Positions 40,620-47,387 of a stretch of 47,387 bases of DNA are shown here, one piece after another. Under the pieces are notes generated by a model that was given only the letters and a program-made list of their open reading frames with translations, did not search any database and was not told the DNA's origin. Position 1 is the first letter of the stretch. Every line of letters begins with the position of its first letter. The position numbers and the translations under genes were made by a program. Location: the NCBI RefSeq assembly GCF_027364955.1, contig NZ_DAHXOI010000018.1, positions 1-47,387 of the forward strand, read 5' to 3'. The DNA is from Ferrimicrobium sp. (GTDB taxonomy: Bacteria > Actinomycetota > Acidimicrobiia > Acidimicrobiales > Acidimicrobiaceae).

Positions 40620-41297
40620 TAGATCACCAACGAGCGAGAGTTCGGTTTGCTGTCCGTCCTGATAGACGGTCGCGCTGCCAGCTCCTCGCACTTGGATGCC
40701 GCTCGATCGATGGTAGATCAGCGCCGTCTGGGCGTCGATCTCGACCATAATGGTGGGAGCATGAACGAGATGAATCGTACGATCGCGGATCGAGAGCGAC
40801 CGTTGATCGGCATGTGGCAAGATTGCAAGATGGGGGATTAAGCCGAGACCAATGGTGAGCGCCCCACCACGGGGGTCGATCATCGGATCGCCGAGCACCA
40901 TCGCTGAGGCTGATGATGCGACCAGCGTGGTTCCGTGCGACCATGCATTCCCAAGTGCCTCCAGGGCCCGAGTTCCGACGAGCACTGATCGAAGGTGGAG
41001 CGGTGAACCGCCGATACAGTACAGTACCTCAGCGCGATCGATCTGCGCCGTGAGTTCTTCGTTCTCGGCATCGGAGCGATTATAGATCTCGATCACGTCG
41101 ACGGTGACTCCGAGGTTCTGGAGGTAGCGGGTGCCATTGGCGACGGCCCGGTCTGGTCGCTCGTAGGCTGCCGCAGTGGGGAGGATGCTGACACGTTGAG
41201 CTCCGGTTTGTGCAAGGATCTCCTCATCAAAGGTGCAGAGCGGCCCGAACTCGTCCCCGCCGACGAGCGCAATGGTGCCATAGAGTGGAGTCTTCAT
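40590..41297 (-). CDS. Peptidase S51/cyanophycinase-like protein
   Basis: A 235-residue protein. TIALVGGDEF opens the fold, VLYCIGGSPLHLRSVL is the ligand loop and VASSASAMVLG the nucleophile elbow with the likely catalytic Ser; a His appears in AILPHADQR. The substrate may be an acidic or cyclic peptide. The ATG at 41297 has no Shine-Dalgarno and lies 9 nt after minus-strand TAGGCT. It is a second, unfused relative of the first gene in the window. Confidence 0.82.
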   Translation of the reverse strand: MKTPLYGTIALVGGDEFGPLCTFDEEILAQTGAQRVSILPTAAAYERPDRAVANGTRYLQNLGVTVDVIEIYNRSDAENEELTAQIDRAEVLYCIGGSPLHLRSVLVGTRALEALGNAWSHGTTLVASSASAMVLGDPMIDPRGGALTIGLGLIPHLAILPHADQRSLSIRDRTIHLVHAPTIMVEIDAQTALIYHRSSGIQVRGAGSATVYQDGQQTELSLVGDLLDQRTLQVG

Positions 41298-41306
41298 CGT
41301 GTGCCA

Positions 41307-41312
41307 AGCCTA
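41307..41312 (-). promoter_or_regulatory. Candidate -10 of the S51-like gene
   Basis: TAGGCT on the minus strand ends 9 nt before ATG 41297, repeating the spacing seen at serS, the ABC gene and ctaA. A leaderless transcript is likely. Confidence 0.45.
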
Positions 41313-41364
41313 GTAACTATCCCAAGCCCGCTTGGTCGCCGTCGTCGATGCGGAGCAAAACCGG

Positions 41365-41370
41365 TACGCT
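41365..41370 (+). promoter_or_regulatory. Candidate -10 of the hydroxyacyl-CoA dehydrogenase-mutase operon
   Basis: TACGCT ends 6 nt before GTG 41377, again without a Shine-Dalgarno. It would make the dehydrogenase leaderless, while the mutase downstream has its own AAGGAG. Confidence 0.4.
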
Positions 41371-41376
41371 AGGTGT

Positions 41377-42237
41377 GTGCAACTTTCACGGATTGGCGTG
41401 GTTGGTGGAGGGACGATGGCCTCCGGGATTGTCGAGGCATGCATTCTGGCCGACTATGACGTAGTGGTACGCACTCGATCTGAGGAGGCATCGCGCTCGG
41501 TGAAGGTGGCGCTTGAACGACAGCTCCGACGGCGAATTGCGCGCACCGAGATCGATGATGAGCGTTACGAGGTAGCGATGTCCATGGTTCGCTACACGAC
41601 CGAGATCGACGATCTCTACGATCGACATCTCGTGATCGAATCAGTGGTCGAGGACATTGAGGTGAAGAAGCATCTCTTCGCTCAGTTGGATCATGTGCTC
41701 ATCGAGGGGGCGATAATCGCTTCTAATACTTCGACGCTCCCTATCATGGCCTTGGCTGCTACGACCAAGCGGCCCGAACTCGTCCTCGGTCTCCACTTCT
41801 TTAATCCCGTTGGCAGTCTCCGCCTGGTGGAGGTCGTTCGATCACTCGTGGTCGCACCCGAAGTTCTTGAGGCGGGGCGACACTTTGTGCAAACGCTTGG
41901 CAAGGAGCCAGTGATCGTCAACGATGAGGCTGGCTTTGTCGTCAATGCGCTCCTGTTTCCGTACTTGAACACCGCTGTGCGGCTGCTCGAACGAGGGGTC
42001 GCAGCAAAAGAGGATATCGACCGTGCGATGATGTTGGGATGTAACTATCCGATGGGGCCGCTCGCCTTGCTCGACCTCGTCGGGCTCGATGTGGCGGTCG
42101 CGATCCTTGAACGGCTCTACGAGGAGACTGGGGATCCTGCGATGTTGGCGGCACCCACGCTGCGCAGGATGCGAGAGGCCGGTCAGTTGGGCCGCAAAGC
42201 CGGTCGAGGCTTCTACGACTATCAATCGAAGGCCTAA
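41377..42237 (+). CDS. 3-hydroxyacyl-CoA (3-hydroxybutyryl-CoA) dehydrogenase
   Basis: The 286-residue protein starts at GTG 41377; an open frame from 41332 lacks family similarity. GVVGGGTMASGI is the NAD-binding loop, VIESVVEDIEVKK and ASNTSTLPI the active-site Ser region, LHFFNPVGSLRLVEVV contains the catalytic His, and GFVVNALLFPYLNTA the C-terminal helix. It interconverts 3-hydroxyacyl-CoA and 3-oxoacyl-CoA. Twelve bases separate it from the mutase gene, so both likely serve C4/C5 acyl-CoA assimilation. Confidence 0.92.
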   Translation: MQLSRIGVVGGGTMASGIVEACILADYDVVVRTRSEEASRSVKVALERQLRRRIARTEIDDERYEVAMSMVRYTTEIDDLYDRHLVIESVVEDIEVKKHLFAQLDHVLIEGAIIASNTSTLPIMALAATTKRPELVLGLHFFNPVGSLRLVEVVRSLVVAPEVLEAGRHFVQTLGKEPVIVNDEAGFVVNALLFPYLNTAVRLLERGVAAKEDIDRAMMLGCNYPMGPLALLDLVGLDVAVAILERLYEETGDPAMLAAPTLRRMREAGQLGRKAGRGFYDYQSKA

Positions 42238-42248
42238 GGAGATTATCG

Positions 42249-44234
42249 ATGGAGCCACACCTGGAGCAACCTGATGCACCGTGGGTGATGCGTACCTATG
42301 CAGGACACTCCTCGGCCGCCGCCTCGAATCGACTCTTTCGTGCGAATCTCGCCAACGGACAGACTGGTCTGTCCGTGGCCTTCGATCTGCCAACCCAGCT
42401 GGGACTTGACCCCGATGATCCTCGTAGTGTCGGTGAGGTTGGCAAGGTAGGGGTCCCCATCGCCCATCTTGCCCATCTCCGCCAGCTCTTTGACGGCATC
42501 GAGCTCGACAAGATGAATACGTCGATGACCATCAACGCAACAGCGATGTGGCTCTTTAGTCTCTATCTTGCCCTCGCGGATGAACAGGACATTCCCTACC
42601 ACCTGCTCTCTGGCACCACCCAGAACGACATCATCAAGGAGTACCTCTCTCGCGGTACGTTTATCTTTACACCGGAGGCCTCCAGGAGGCTGACGGTAGA
42701 CCTTATTGAGTTCTCTGTCGTCCATGTCCCCAAGTGGAACCCGATCAATATCTGCAGTTATCACCTGCAGGAGGCGGGGGCGACTCCGGTCCAAGAGGTG
42801 GCATATGCGCTCGCGACCGCCGTTGGTATTCTCGATGCCGTTCGTGATCGAGGTCGTCTGGGCGCGGGTGGTATCGCCAAAGTGGTGGGCAGGATGTCGT
42901 TCTTTGTGAACTCGGGTATTCGGCTGATCGAGGAGATCGCGAAGATGCGAGCCTTTGTCGCTCTTTGGGACGAACTCACCCGCACCCGCTATGGAGTAGA
43001 GGATCCAAAGCTTCGCCGCTTTCGTTACGGTGTGCAGGTGAACTCCCTTGGACTCACGGAGTCCCAACCTGAGAATAACGTCTACCGCATCATGTTGGAG
43101 GCGTTAGGGGTTACTCTTTCGCGGGATGCTCGAGCCAGGGCACTCCAGCTTCCGGCGTGGAATGAGGCGATTGGTCTCCCACGTCCGATCGATCAGCAGT
43201 GGTCGCTGCGAGCGCAACAGATCCTCGCCTACGAGACTGACTTGCTCGAGTATCCCGACATCTTTGAGGGGTCGAAGGTGATGGAGGGGTTGACCGCTGA
43301 GATCGTTGACGCTGCTCGCGATGAACTCAATCGCATTATCGATGCCGGCGGCGTCTTTGTCCAGATCGACGAGATGAAGGCGGCATTGGTCCGCGCTCAG
43401 ACCGAACGCGCTCTTGCGATCGAGACCGGTGTCCAACGGGTTGTTGGCGTCAACCTCTATCAGGACAGGGCCCAGGAGTCGCAGGAGGCGATGCTCGCCG
43501 GTGTCGATACCAAGATGCATTTGAGCGCCGATGGGGCAGAGGTCGGGCGGCTCATCGAGGAGTTTGTGGCCTTCAAGCGTCTCCGAGACGAGCGTGCCGT
43601 GAAGGCTGCGAAGGATCATCTCTTGAGGGTGGCGAGGACGGACGAGAACTTGATTGCGGCAACGCTGGTCCTTGCCAAAGCCGGTGGCACCACTCAGGAT
43701 TGGGCCGATACCATGCGCGAGGCGTTCGGAGAGTTTCGGGCGCCAACCGGGATCCAAGGTGGTGCTGGCGTGCGCAGAGGCCAGATGGATGCGCTGGTCG
43801 ATCGCTTGCGGCATCTGCCCGGAGGTCCGGCACGACTCCTGGTGGCAAAGCCCGGACTCGACGGTCACTCCAACGGAGCTGAACAGATCGCGGTTGCGGC
43901 TCGCGATGCTGGATTCGAGGTGATCTACCAGGGGATTCGCCAGACCCCTGCCGAGATTGCGAGTGTCGCTCGTGATGAGGACGTGGACCTGATCGGCCTT
44001 TCGATTCTGTCGGGTTCGCATCTTGAGCTCGTCGGTGCTCTCTTTGCGGAGTTGAGCTCGCGCGCAGTGAGTGTGCCAGTGATTGTGGGTGGCATCATCC
44101 CTGACGACGATATCAGCCAACTGATGGCGCTTGGAGTCCGCGAAGTCTTCACTCCAAAGCACTATCAGATCACCCAGATCATGGCCCAGTTGGTCGATAT
44201 CGTGGCGACGCGACGGGAAGCAAATCATTCCTGA
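42249..44234 (+). CDS. ecm: Ethylmalonyl-CoA mutase (MeaA-type, B12-dependent)
   Basis: A 661-residue single-chain acyl-CoA mutase. The TIM-barrel part has VMRTYAGHSSAAASN, GLSVAFDLPTQLGLD and MNTSMTINATAMW. The C-terminal cobalamin domain has KPGLDGHSNGAEQ (DxHxxG, about residue 540), then LSILSGSHLEL and VGGIIP. The whole pattern follows Streptomyces MeaA/Ecm rather than the two-subunit methylmalonyl-CoA mutase. It isomerises ethylmalonyl-CoA to methylsuccinyl-CoA in acetyl-CoA assimilation. AAGGAG precedes the ATG. Other pathway genes (ccr, mcd) are not in the window, so methylmalonyl-CoA activity is not excluded. Confidence 0.85.
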   Translation: MEPHLEQPDAPWVMRTYAGHSSAAASNRLFRANLANGQTGLSVAFDLPTQLGLDPDDPRSVGEVGKVGVPIAHLAHLRQLFDGIELDKMNTSMTINATAMWLFSLYLALADEQDIPYHLLSGTTQNDIIKEYLSRGTFIFTPEASRRLTVDLIEFSVVHVPKWNPINICSYHLQEAGATPVQEVAYALATAVGILDAVRDRGRLGAGGIAKVVGRMSFFVNSGIRLIEEIAKMRAFVALWDELTRTRYGVEDPKLRRFRYGVQVNSLGLTESQPENNVYRIMLEALGVTLSRDARARALQLPAWNEAIGLPRPIDQQWSLRAQQILAYETDLLEYPDIFEGSKVMEGLTAEIVDAARDELNRIIDAGGVFVQIDEMKAALVRAQTERALAIETGVQRVVGVNLYQDRAQESQEAMLAGVDTKMHLSADGAEVGRLIEEFVAFKRLRDERAVKAAKDHLLRVARTDENLIAATLVLAKAGGTTQDWADTMREAFGEFRAPTGIQGGAGVRRGQMDALVDRLRHLPGGPARLLVAKPGLDGHSNGAEQIAVAARDAGFEVIYQGIRQTPAEIASVARDEDVDLIGLSILSGSHLELVGALFAELSSRAVSVPVIVGGIIPDDDISQLMALGVREVFTPKHYQITQIMAQLVDIVATRREANHS

Positions 44235-44241
44235 AAGTTTG

Positions 44242-44269
44242 TACAGCTTCTGTCGTTTTGCGCCGAAGC
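44242..44269 (+). promoter_or_regulatory. Sigma-28-like promoter candidate of the GGDEF-family gene
   Basis: TACA (44242-44245), 16 nt, then GCCGAAGC (44262-44269). GCCGAA ends 9 nt before the ATG at 44277, the same distance as at the flgN-like gene, and the GCCGAAG core is shared with the cheA candidate. Confidence 0.4.
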
Positions 44270-44276
44270 ATGTCGC

Positions 44277-45065
44277 ATGAGACTGCGTGGGTTTTTGGCA
44301 ATCATCCTGGGTGTGGGGGGCGTGGCGGTGAGTGCCGTCGGTATGCGCTCGGGTCGTGCTGAGGATGGTGTGATCGGTGCTGGTATCGCTTTCGTTGCGG
44401 TGATCATCGGACTGGGATCCAGGTCCCGGCGTGACACCCCTGTTGAAGGCTCCGAAGAGACGAGCCTGGTGGCGGTCTCGCAGCCTGAGCTTACAATCGC
44501 GGACGATCAGTCAACAACGGGTGTGGAGACAGCCGGGGAGGCGTCGTTGGTGAGTCCGGCGATGGGCACAGCTGACCCGATCACCGACCCACTCACCGGC
44601 CTGATGAACGAGATCTTCTTCTCTGGTCTCCTCAGCACCAAAGTAGCGACCGCGCGCCGACGTCTCTGGCCGCTCAGTATTGTGCTCTTGCAGTTGGTTA
44701 TGCAGCCTGATGTCACTGGGGAGGCTACTGATGCTGCTATCCTCGCCTTCTCGGAGGTGGTCGCGGCGACCATTCGAACTGCCGATGTAGCCTGTCGCGT
44801 GGGTAGCCGCAGTTTTGCCCTTCTCCTTGATGACACCGATGAGGACGGCGCCGCCTGGGTCGCAGAACGGATTCAAATCGCGCACGCTCGTGAGGGGACT
44901 TCTCCGATCGCGAAGGTCTGTGCCGGAGTTGCAAGTTACCCGAGTCATGGGATCGAGCCAGCCGAGATCCTCATCACCGCTAAGAGCGCCTTGAAGCAGG
45001 CTGCAGATAACCTTGAGTTACCAGGCCTGGGTCGCGTAATCGTCGCGCCACAACGACCGCTTTGA
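44277..45065 (+). CDS. Membrane protein with degenerate GGDEF domain
   Basis: Of the 262 residues, two TM helices occupy 5-50, then an acidic linker to residue 100. DPLTGLMNEIFF is the usual opening of a GGDEF domain and GVASYPSHGIEPAEIL the usual close, but the active-site signature reads GSRSF instead of GGDEF. It is therefore probably not a diguanylate cyclase; it may bind c-di-GMP or GTP or act as a scaffold. The promoter resembles flagellar ones, hinting at motility control. A CTCGCC/GGCGAG hairpin follows the stop (45083-45100). Confidence 0.8.
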   Translation: MRLRGFLAIILGVGGVAVSAVGMRSGRAEDGVIGAGIAFVAVIIGLGSRSRRDTPVEGSEETSLVAVSQPELTIADDQSTTGVETAGEASLVSPAMGTADPITDPLTGLMNEIFFSGLLSTKVATARRRLWPLSIVLLQLVMQPDVTGEATDAAILAFSEVVAATIRTADVACRVGSRSFALLLDDTDEDGAAWVAERIQIAHAREGTSPIAKVCAGVASYPSHGIEPAEILITAKSALKQAADNLELPGLGRVIVAPQRPL

Positions 45066-45082
45066 ACAACACGTAGCGATCC

Positions 45083-45100
45083 CTCGCCCATTGTGGCGAG
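45083..45100 (+). terminator. Hairpin after the GGDEF-family gene
   Basis: CTCGCC (45083-45088) pairs with GGCGAG (45095-45100) over a 6-nt loop, 18 bp after the stop. It lacks a T tract, so it is only a candidate terminator. The following 45101-45331 contains no supported gene. Confidence 0.3.
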
Positions 45101-45331
45101 CGCACCTACCTGGTCGCCTGCGGACTCAGGTGGTGAAGGGTTGGCTCGTGCTGGTTCGATGTGTTTTGACTGTATTTTCACCGCTCGCTGAGGATGGTTG
45201 GTGCGTCGCTTGAGAGCTGGAACGACGTGTCTGCATTACTCGTTGAAGCGGACCCGCCAGACATAAAGAATCGTTCACCGCTACGGGTGGTTCATTCCAG
45301 TTCCATGCTGCAACGAACGCCCTAAAGACAC

Positions 45332-45360
45332 TTGACACCTCCCCATTCCTCGGCTACACT
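45332..45360 (+). promoter_or_regulatory. Strong sigma-70-type promoter of the contractile injection locus
   Basis: TTGACA (45332-45337), exactly 17 bp, then TACACT (45355-45360). It is the closest match to the housekeeping consensus noticed in the window. Transcription would begin near 45367, leaving a leader of about 360 nt before the tail sheath gene. Confidence 0.7.
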
Positions 45361-45395
45361 CATGTAGCGGCCGGGGGTTTGTGTAGGGGTCTCGC

Positions 45396-45695
45396 ATGGG
45401 GGGTCTCGCTTTCCACTCAGTGCATTGGGCTCTTGACGAAGTTCTCGCCGAACGAAGAGTGGGTAATGCTTCCGTACCTGGAGACGGTCACTCTTCTTAT
45501 GAGGTACCAGATAACCGGTATCGCCTAGGTGGTACCCCTGAGAACAATGAGACCAAGAGTGCAGTGCCAAGACTGAACGAGACAAAGCAACAACGAGACA
45601 CCAATGCACGGCGATCAGAACCGCGGGGTCCATCAGTCGATTCCCCTAGAACGACACCCCGAGCGATCTCGCTGAGATTGAGAACCGTCCAATGA
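45396..45695 (+). CDS. Possible 99-codon ORF in the leader of the tail sheath operon
   Basis: The frame opens about 29 nt after the predicted transcription start, with AGGGG 7 nt before the ATG, and closes 30 nt before the sheath start. The product is hydrophilic, rich in Arg, Thr, Pro and Asn, with no TM, signal or known motif. Third-position base use is less biased than in neighbouring genes, so it may be untranslated leader. The same stretch contains two GGTACC palindromes (45503 and 45530) that can pair. Confidence 0.3.
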   Translation: MGGLAFHSVHWALDEVLAERRVGNASVPGDGHSSYEVPDNRYRLGGTPENNETKSAVPRLNETKQQRDTNARRSEPRGPSVDSPRTTPRAISLRLRTVQ

Positions 45696-45712
45696 GAACC
45701 GTGTGCCAATGA
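45682..45712 (+). repeat. Imperfect tandem repeat just before the sheath gene
   Basis: GAACCGTCCAATGA (45682-45695) is followed directly by GAACCGTGTGCCAATGA (45696-45712), the second copy with three extra bases. It spans the end of the possible leader ORF and reaches the Shine-Dalgarno GAGAGGAG of the sheath gene, so it could affect its translation. Confidence 0.6.
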
Positions 45713-45725
45713 GAGGAGTACAACC

Positions 45726-47291
45726 GTGCCTACCTATACCGCTCCTGGGGTCTATGTCGAGGAGGTCCCCTCTGCCCAAAAGAGCCTGAGTGCTGCAGCA
45801 ACTGCGATCGCTGCCTTCGTTGGCTTTACCGAGTTTGCCCCAACGGATGACCCCGCTGACCCAGAGGGCGCAAAGCCCCGTCTGGTAACGAGCTGGACCC
45901 AGTACGAAGAGCTCTACGGAGGCTTCGTCAACGGCTACATGCTCCCCTTGGCGGTGTATGGCTACTTCCAAAACGGTGGCTCTATCGCCTACATCGTACG
46001 CATCCCCAATACCGAGTCCTCTGATGAACCCTCTCGGGTCTCCCTTCCCGCTGCTGACCGTGTCTTGGGTTCCCCGCTCACGATCGAGAGCCTTGAGCCC
46101 GGAGACCCCTTGACGGTCGTTGTCCGTTCAGTTGAGGCCGACACCGATGGCCCCTCTCCCTTTGACCTTGATGTCCTCTCGCACAACACCACCATCGAGT
46201 CCTTTACCAACCTCACCCTCTCCCCTGGAGATCGCAACGTCGCAACCGTCGTGAACGCCTCCTCAACCAAGGTCAAGGTCCAACTCGACCTCGACGAGGC
46301 GATCGACCTTGCCACCATGATCGAGGTGATGAAGCCAGGCACCTATCCACTCATTGCTCCTCCTCCTCTCCCGGTTCCCGTGACCGGCAAGAAGTTCACC
46401 GGCTCTGAGACCGCAAGGACTGGCATCAATGGTCTCTCCGTCGCTGACGAGGTCACCATGGTCATCGTCCCCGACCTCGTCACCGCTGCCACCCGAGCTG
46501 ATGGCACCGTCGATCTCGCCATGTGGAAGGCGGTCCAGACCGCCCTCATTGGTCACTGCGAACTCCAGGGCAACCGCATGGCGATCCTTGATGCCCCTCC
46601 AGGCATGACCGTGCAACAGATCAAGGAGTGGCGCTCTGGCGTTGCGATGTATGACTCGGCCTTTGCTGCGCTCTACTACCCCTGGATCAAAGTAGAGAAC
46701 CCCGCTGGTACCAACGGCCAGAGTGAGGTCTTTGTCCCCCCGAGCGGCCATATCGCTGGGGTATGGGCACGCACCGACGATACCCGGGGGGTCTGGAAGG
46801 CACCAGCCAATGACACCATCCGTGGTTGCCTCGATGTCGAGCGCCCCATCACCAAGAACGAGCAATCCCTCCTCAACCCGATCGGCATCAACTGTATCCG
46901 TCCCTTTGGTACCCGTGGCATCCGGATCTGGGGGGCACGCACCCTCTCCTCTGATAGCGATTGGCGCTATGTCAACGTACGCCGTCTCTTTAACATGGTG
47001 GAGACCACCATCTTGGACGGGACCCAGTGGGCGGTCTTTGAACCCAACGATGTCAGCCTCTGGGAGGGTGTCACCCGTACCCTCACCGCCTTCTTGGGCG
47101 GCCTCTGGCAGGACGGAGCCCTCTTTGGTGCCTCACCTGAAGAGGCCTTCTATGTCAAGTGTGATGCAGAGACCAACCCCCCTGCCTCGATCGATGAGGG
47201 CCGACTTGTCGTTGAAGTTGGTATCGCCCCGGTCAAGCCAGCAGAGTTTGTCATCTTCCGTATCAGTCAACAGAAGCAAGTAGCAAGCTAG
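45726..47291 (+). CDS. Phage-tail-like contractile injection system sheath protein
   Basis: A 521-residue protein beginning TYTAPGVYVEEVPS, the N-terminal arm that links subunits in tail sheaths. The C-terminal half has GNRMAILDAPPGMTV, YYPWIKVENP, PPSGHIAGVWARTDDTRGVW and RTLSSDSDWRYVNVRRL, all typical of sheath proteins from extracellular or cytoplasmic contractile injection systems. GTG 45726 follows GAGAGGAG. Sheath contraction drives the tube through a membrane. A tube gene follows 19 bp later with its own Shine-Dalgarno. The repeatedly C-ended codons (ctc, acc, ccc) suggest high expression. Confidence 0.93.
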   Translation: MPTYTAPGVYVEEVPSAQKSLSAAATAIAAFVGFTEFAPTDDPADPEGAKPRLVTSWTQYEELYGGFVNGYMLPLAVYGYFQNGGSIAYIVRIPNTESSDEPSRVSLPAADRVLGSPLTIESLEPGDPLTVVVRSVEADTDGPSPFDLDVLSHNTTIESFTNLTLSPGDRNVATVVNASSTKVKVQLDLDEAIDLATMIEVMKPGTYPLIAPPPLPVPVTGKKFTGSETARTGINGLSVADEVTMVIVPDLVTAATRADGTVDLAMWKAVQTALIGHCELQGNRMAILDAPPGMTVQQIKEWRSGVAMYDSAFAALYYPWIKVENPAGTNGQSEVFVPPSGHIAGVWARTDDTRGVWKAPANDTIRGCLDVERPITKNEQSLLNPIGINCIRPFGTRGIRIWGARTLSSDSDWRYVNVRRLFNMVETTILDGTQWAVFEPNDVSLWEGVTRTLTAFLGGLWQDGALFGASPEEAFYVKCDAETNPPASIDEGRLVVEVGIAPVKPAEFVIFRISQQKQVAS

Positions 47292-47310
47292 AACCAGGAG
47301 GAGCAGATCT

Positions 47311-47387
47311 ATGGCACAGTTCAACCTATTAAAGAACGACCCGTTAACGACGACCAACTTCTACATCGAGATCGACAGTGCCTTTGT
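47311..47387 (+). CDS. Tail tube protein of the injection system (partial, cut by window end)
   Basis: AGGAGGAG precedes ATG 47311. The 25 visible codons give MAQFNLLKNDPL and then TTTNFYIEIDSAF, which resembles the N-terminus of T4 gp19-like tube proteins (Afp1/Pvc1 type). Its position right after the sheath gene is standard. The rest lies beyond the window. Confidence 0.75.
   Translation, partial: MAQFNLLKNDPLTTTNFYIEIDSAF

Noticed and set aside
42243-43067. Minus-strand frame of 274 codons
   Set aside because: Antisense to the mutase N-terminal half; no recognisable features.
43104-44228. Long minus-strand frame of 374 codons
   Set aside because: It lies antisense to the well-supported mutase gene, shows no family motif, and follows from codon bias of the real gene.
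1643-45291. Shared 13-mer TCACCGCTACGGG at 1643-1655 and 45279-45291
   Set aside because: Matches of this length are expected by chance in 47 kb, and the two contexts are otherwise unrelated.

Overview
The window looks like a chromosomal segment of an acidophilic actinobacterium of the class Acidimicrobiia, perhaps near Ferrimicrobium. This is inferred from moderate-to-high GC, frequent TTG and GTG starts, a ClpS-DUF2017 gene pair, a SenX3/RegX3-like two-component pair, DUF6112/SCO6880-type secretion genes, an actinobacterial MeaA-type mutase and promoters that appear leaderless. The species was not determined.

Layout. Bases 1-2820: an S51-like peptidase fused to a CysRS-type C-terminal domain, a tRNA-Glu, and a radical SAM/SPASM enzyme behind three GATCACC elements. 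2835-7922: a secreted repeat/CAP-domain protein, then an MMPL exporter divergent from its MarR regulator. 8170-12382: a YhaO/YhaN-like (SbcD/SbcC-like) nuclease-ATPase pair and a GNAT acetyltransferase. 12390-14637 (minus): serS, a 41-codon membrane micro-protein, sdhC and sdhD. 14661-18200: an ABC-2 exporter, heme A synthase ctaA, clpS and DUF2017. 18318-22759: a quinone oxidoreductase, a DadA-like FAD enzyme and an operon of soluble histidine kinase, response regulator and Fur-type regulator.

22866-27917 is a compact set of type IV secretion-like genes: a two-TM DUF6112-like protein, a polytopic VirB6-like protein, an SCO6880-like protein, a VirB4-like ATPase and a VirD4/TraG-like coupling ATPase. 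It has no recognisable relaxase. It runs straight into a motility block (27948-38474): flgN-like, flgK, flgL, fliW, a convergent csrA, cheA, cheW, cheB, cheR, a GntR regulator, cheY and two CheX-like phosphatases. A TPR glycosyltransferase, possibly for flagellin, follows. Four transcription units here and a later GGDEF gene carry GCCGA-type elements resembling flagellar sigma-28 promoters.

40590-45065: a second S51-like peptidase divergent from a 3-hydroxyacyl-CoA dehydrogenase / ethylmalonyl-CoA mutase pair (ethylmalonyl-CoA pathway), then a GGDEF-family protein with a degenerate active site. From 45332 a strong promoter, a structured leader with a possible 99-codon ORF, a contractile tail sheath gene and the first 25 codons of a tail tube gene mark the start of a phage-tail-like contractile injection system that continues beyond the window.

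The places most likely to hold undescribed biology are the relaxase-less T4SS-like cluster beside the flagellar genes, the injection-system leader, the sdh micro-protein and the S51-CysRS-tail fusion.
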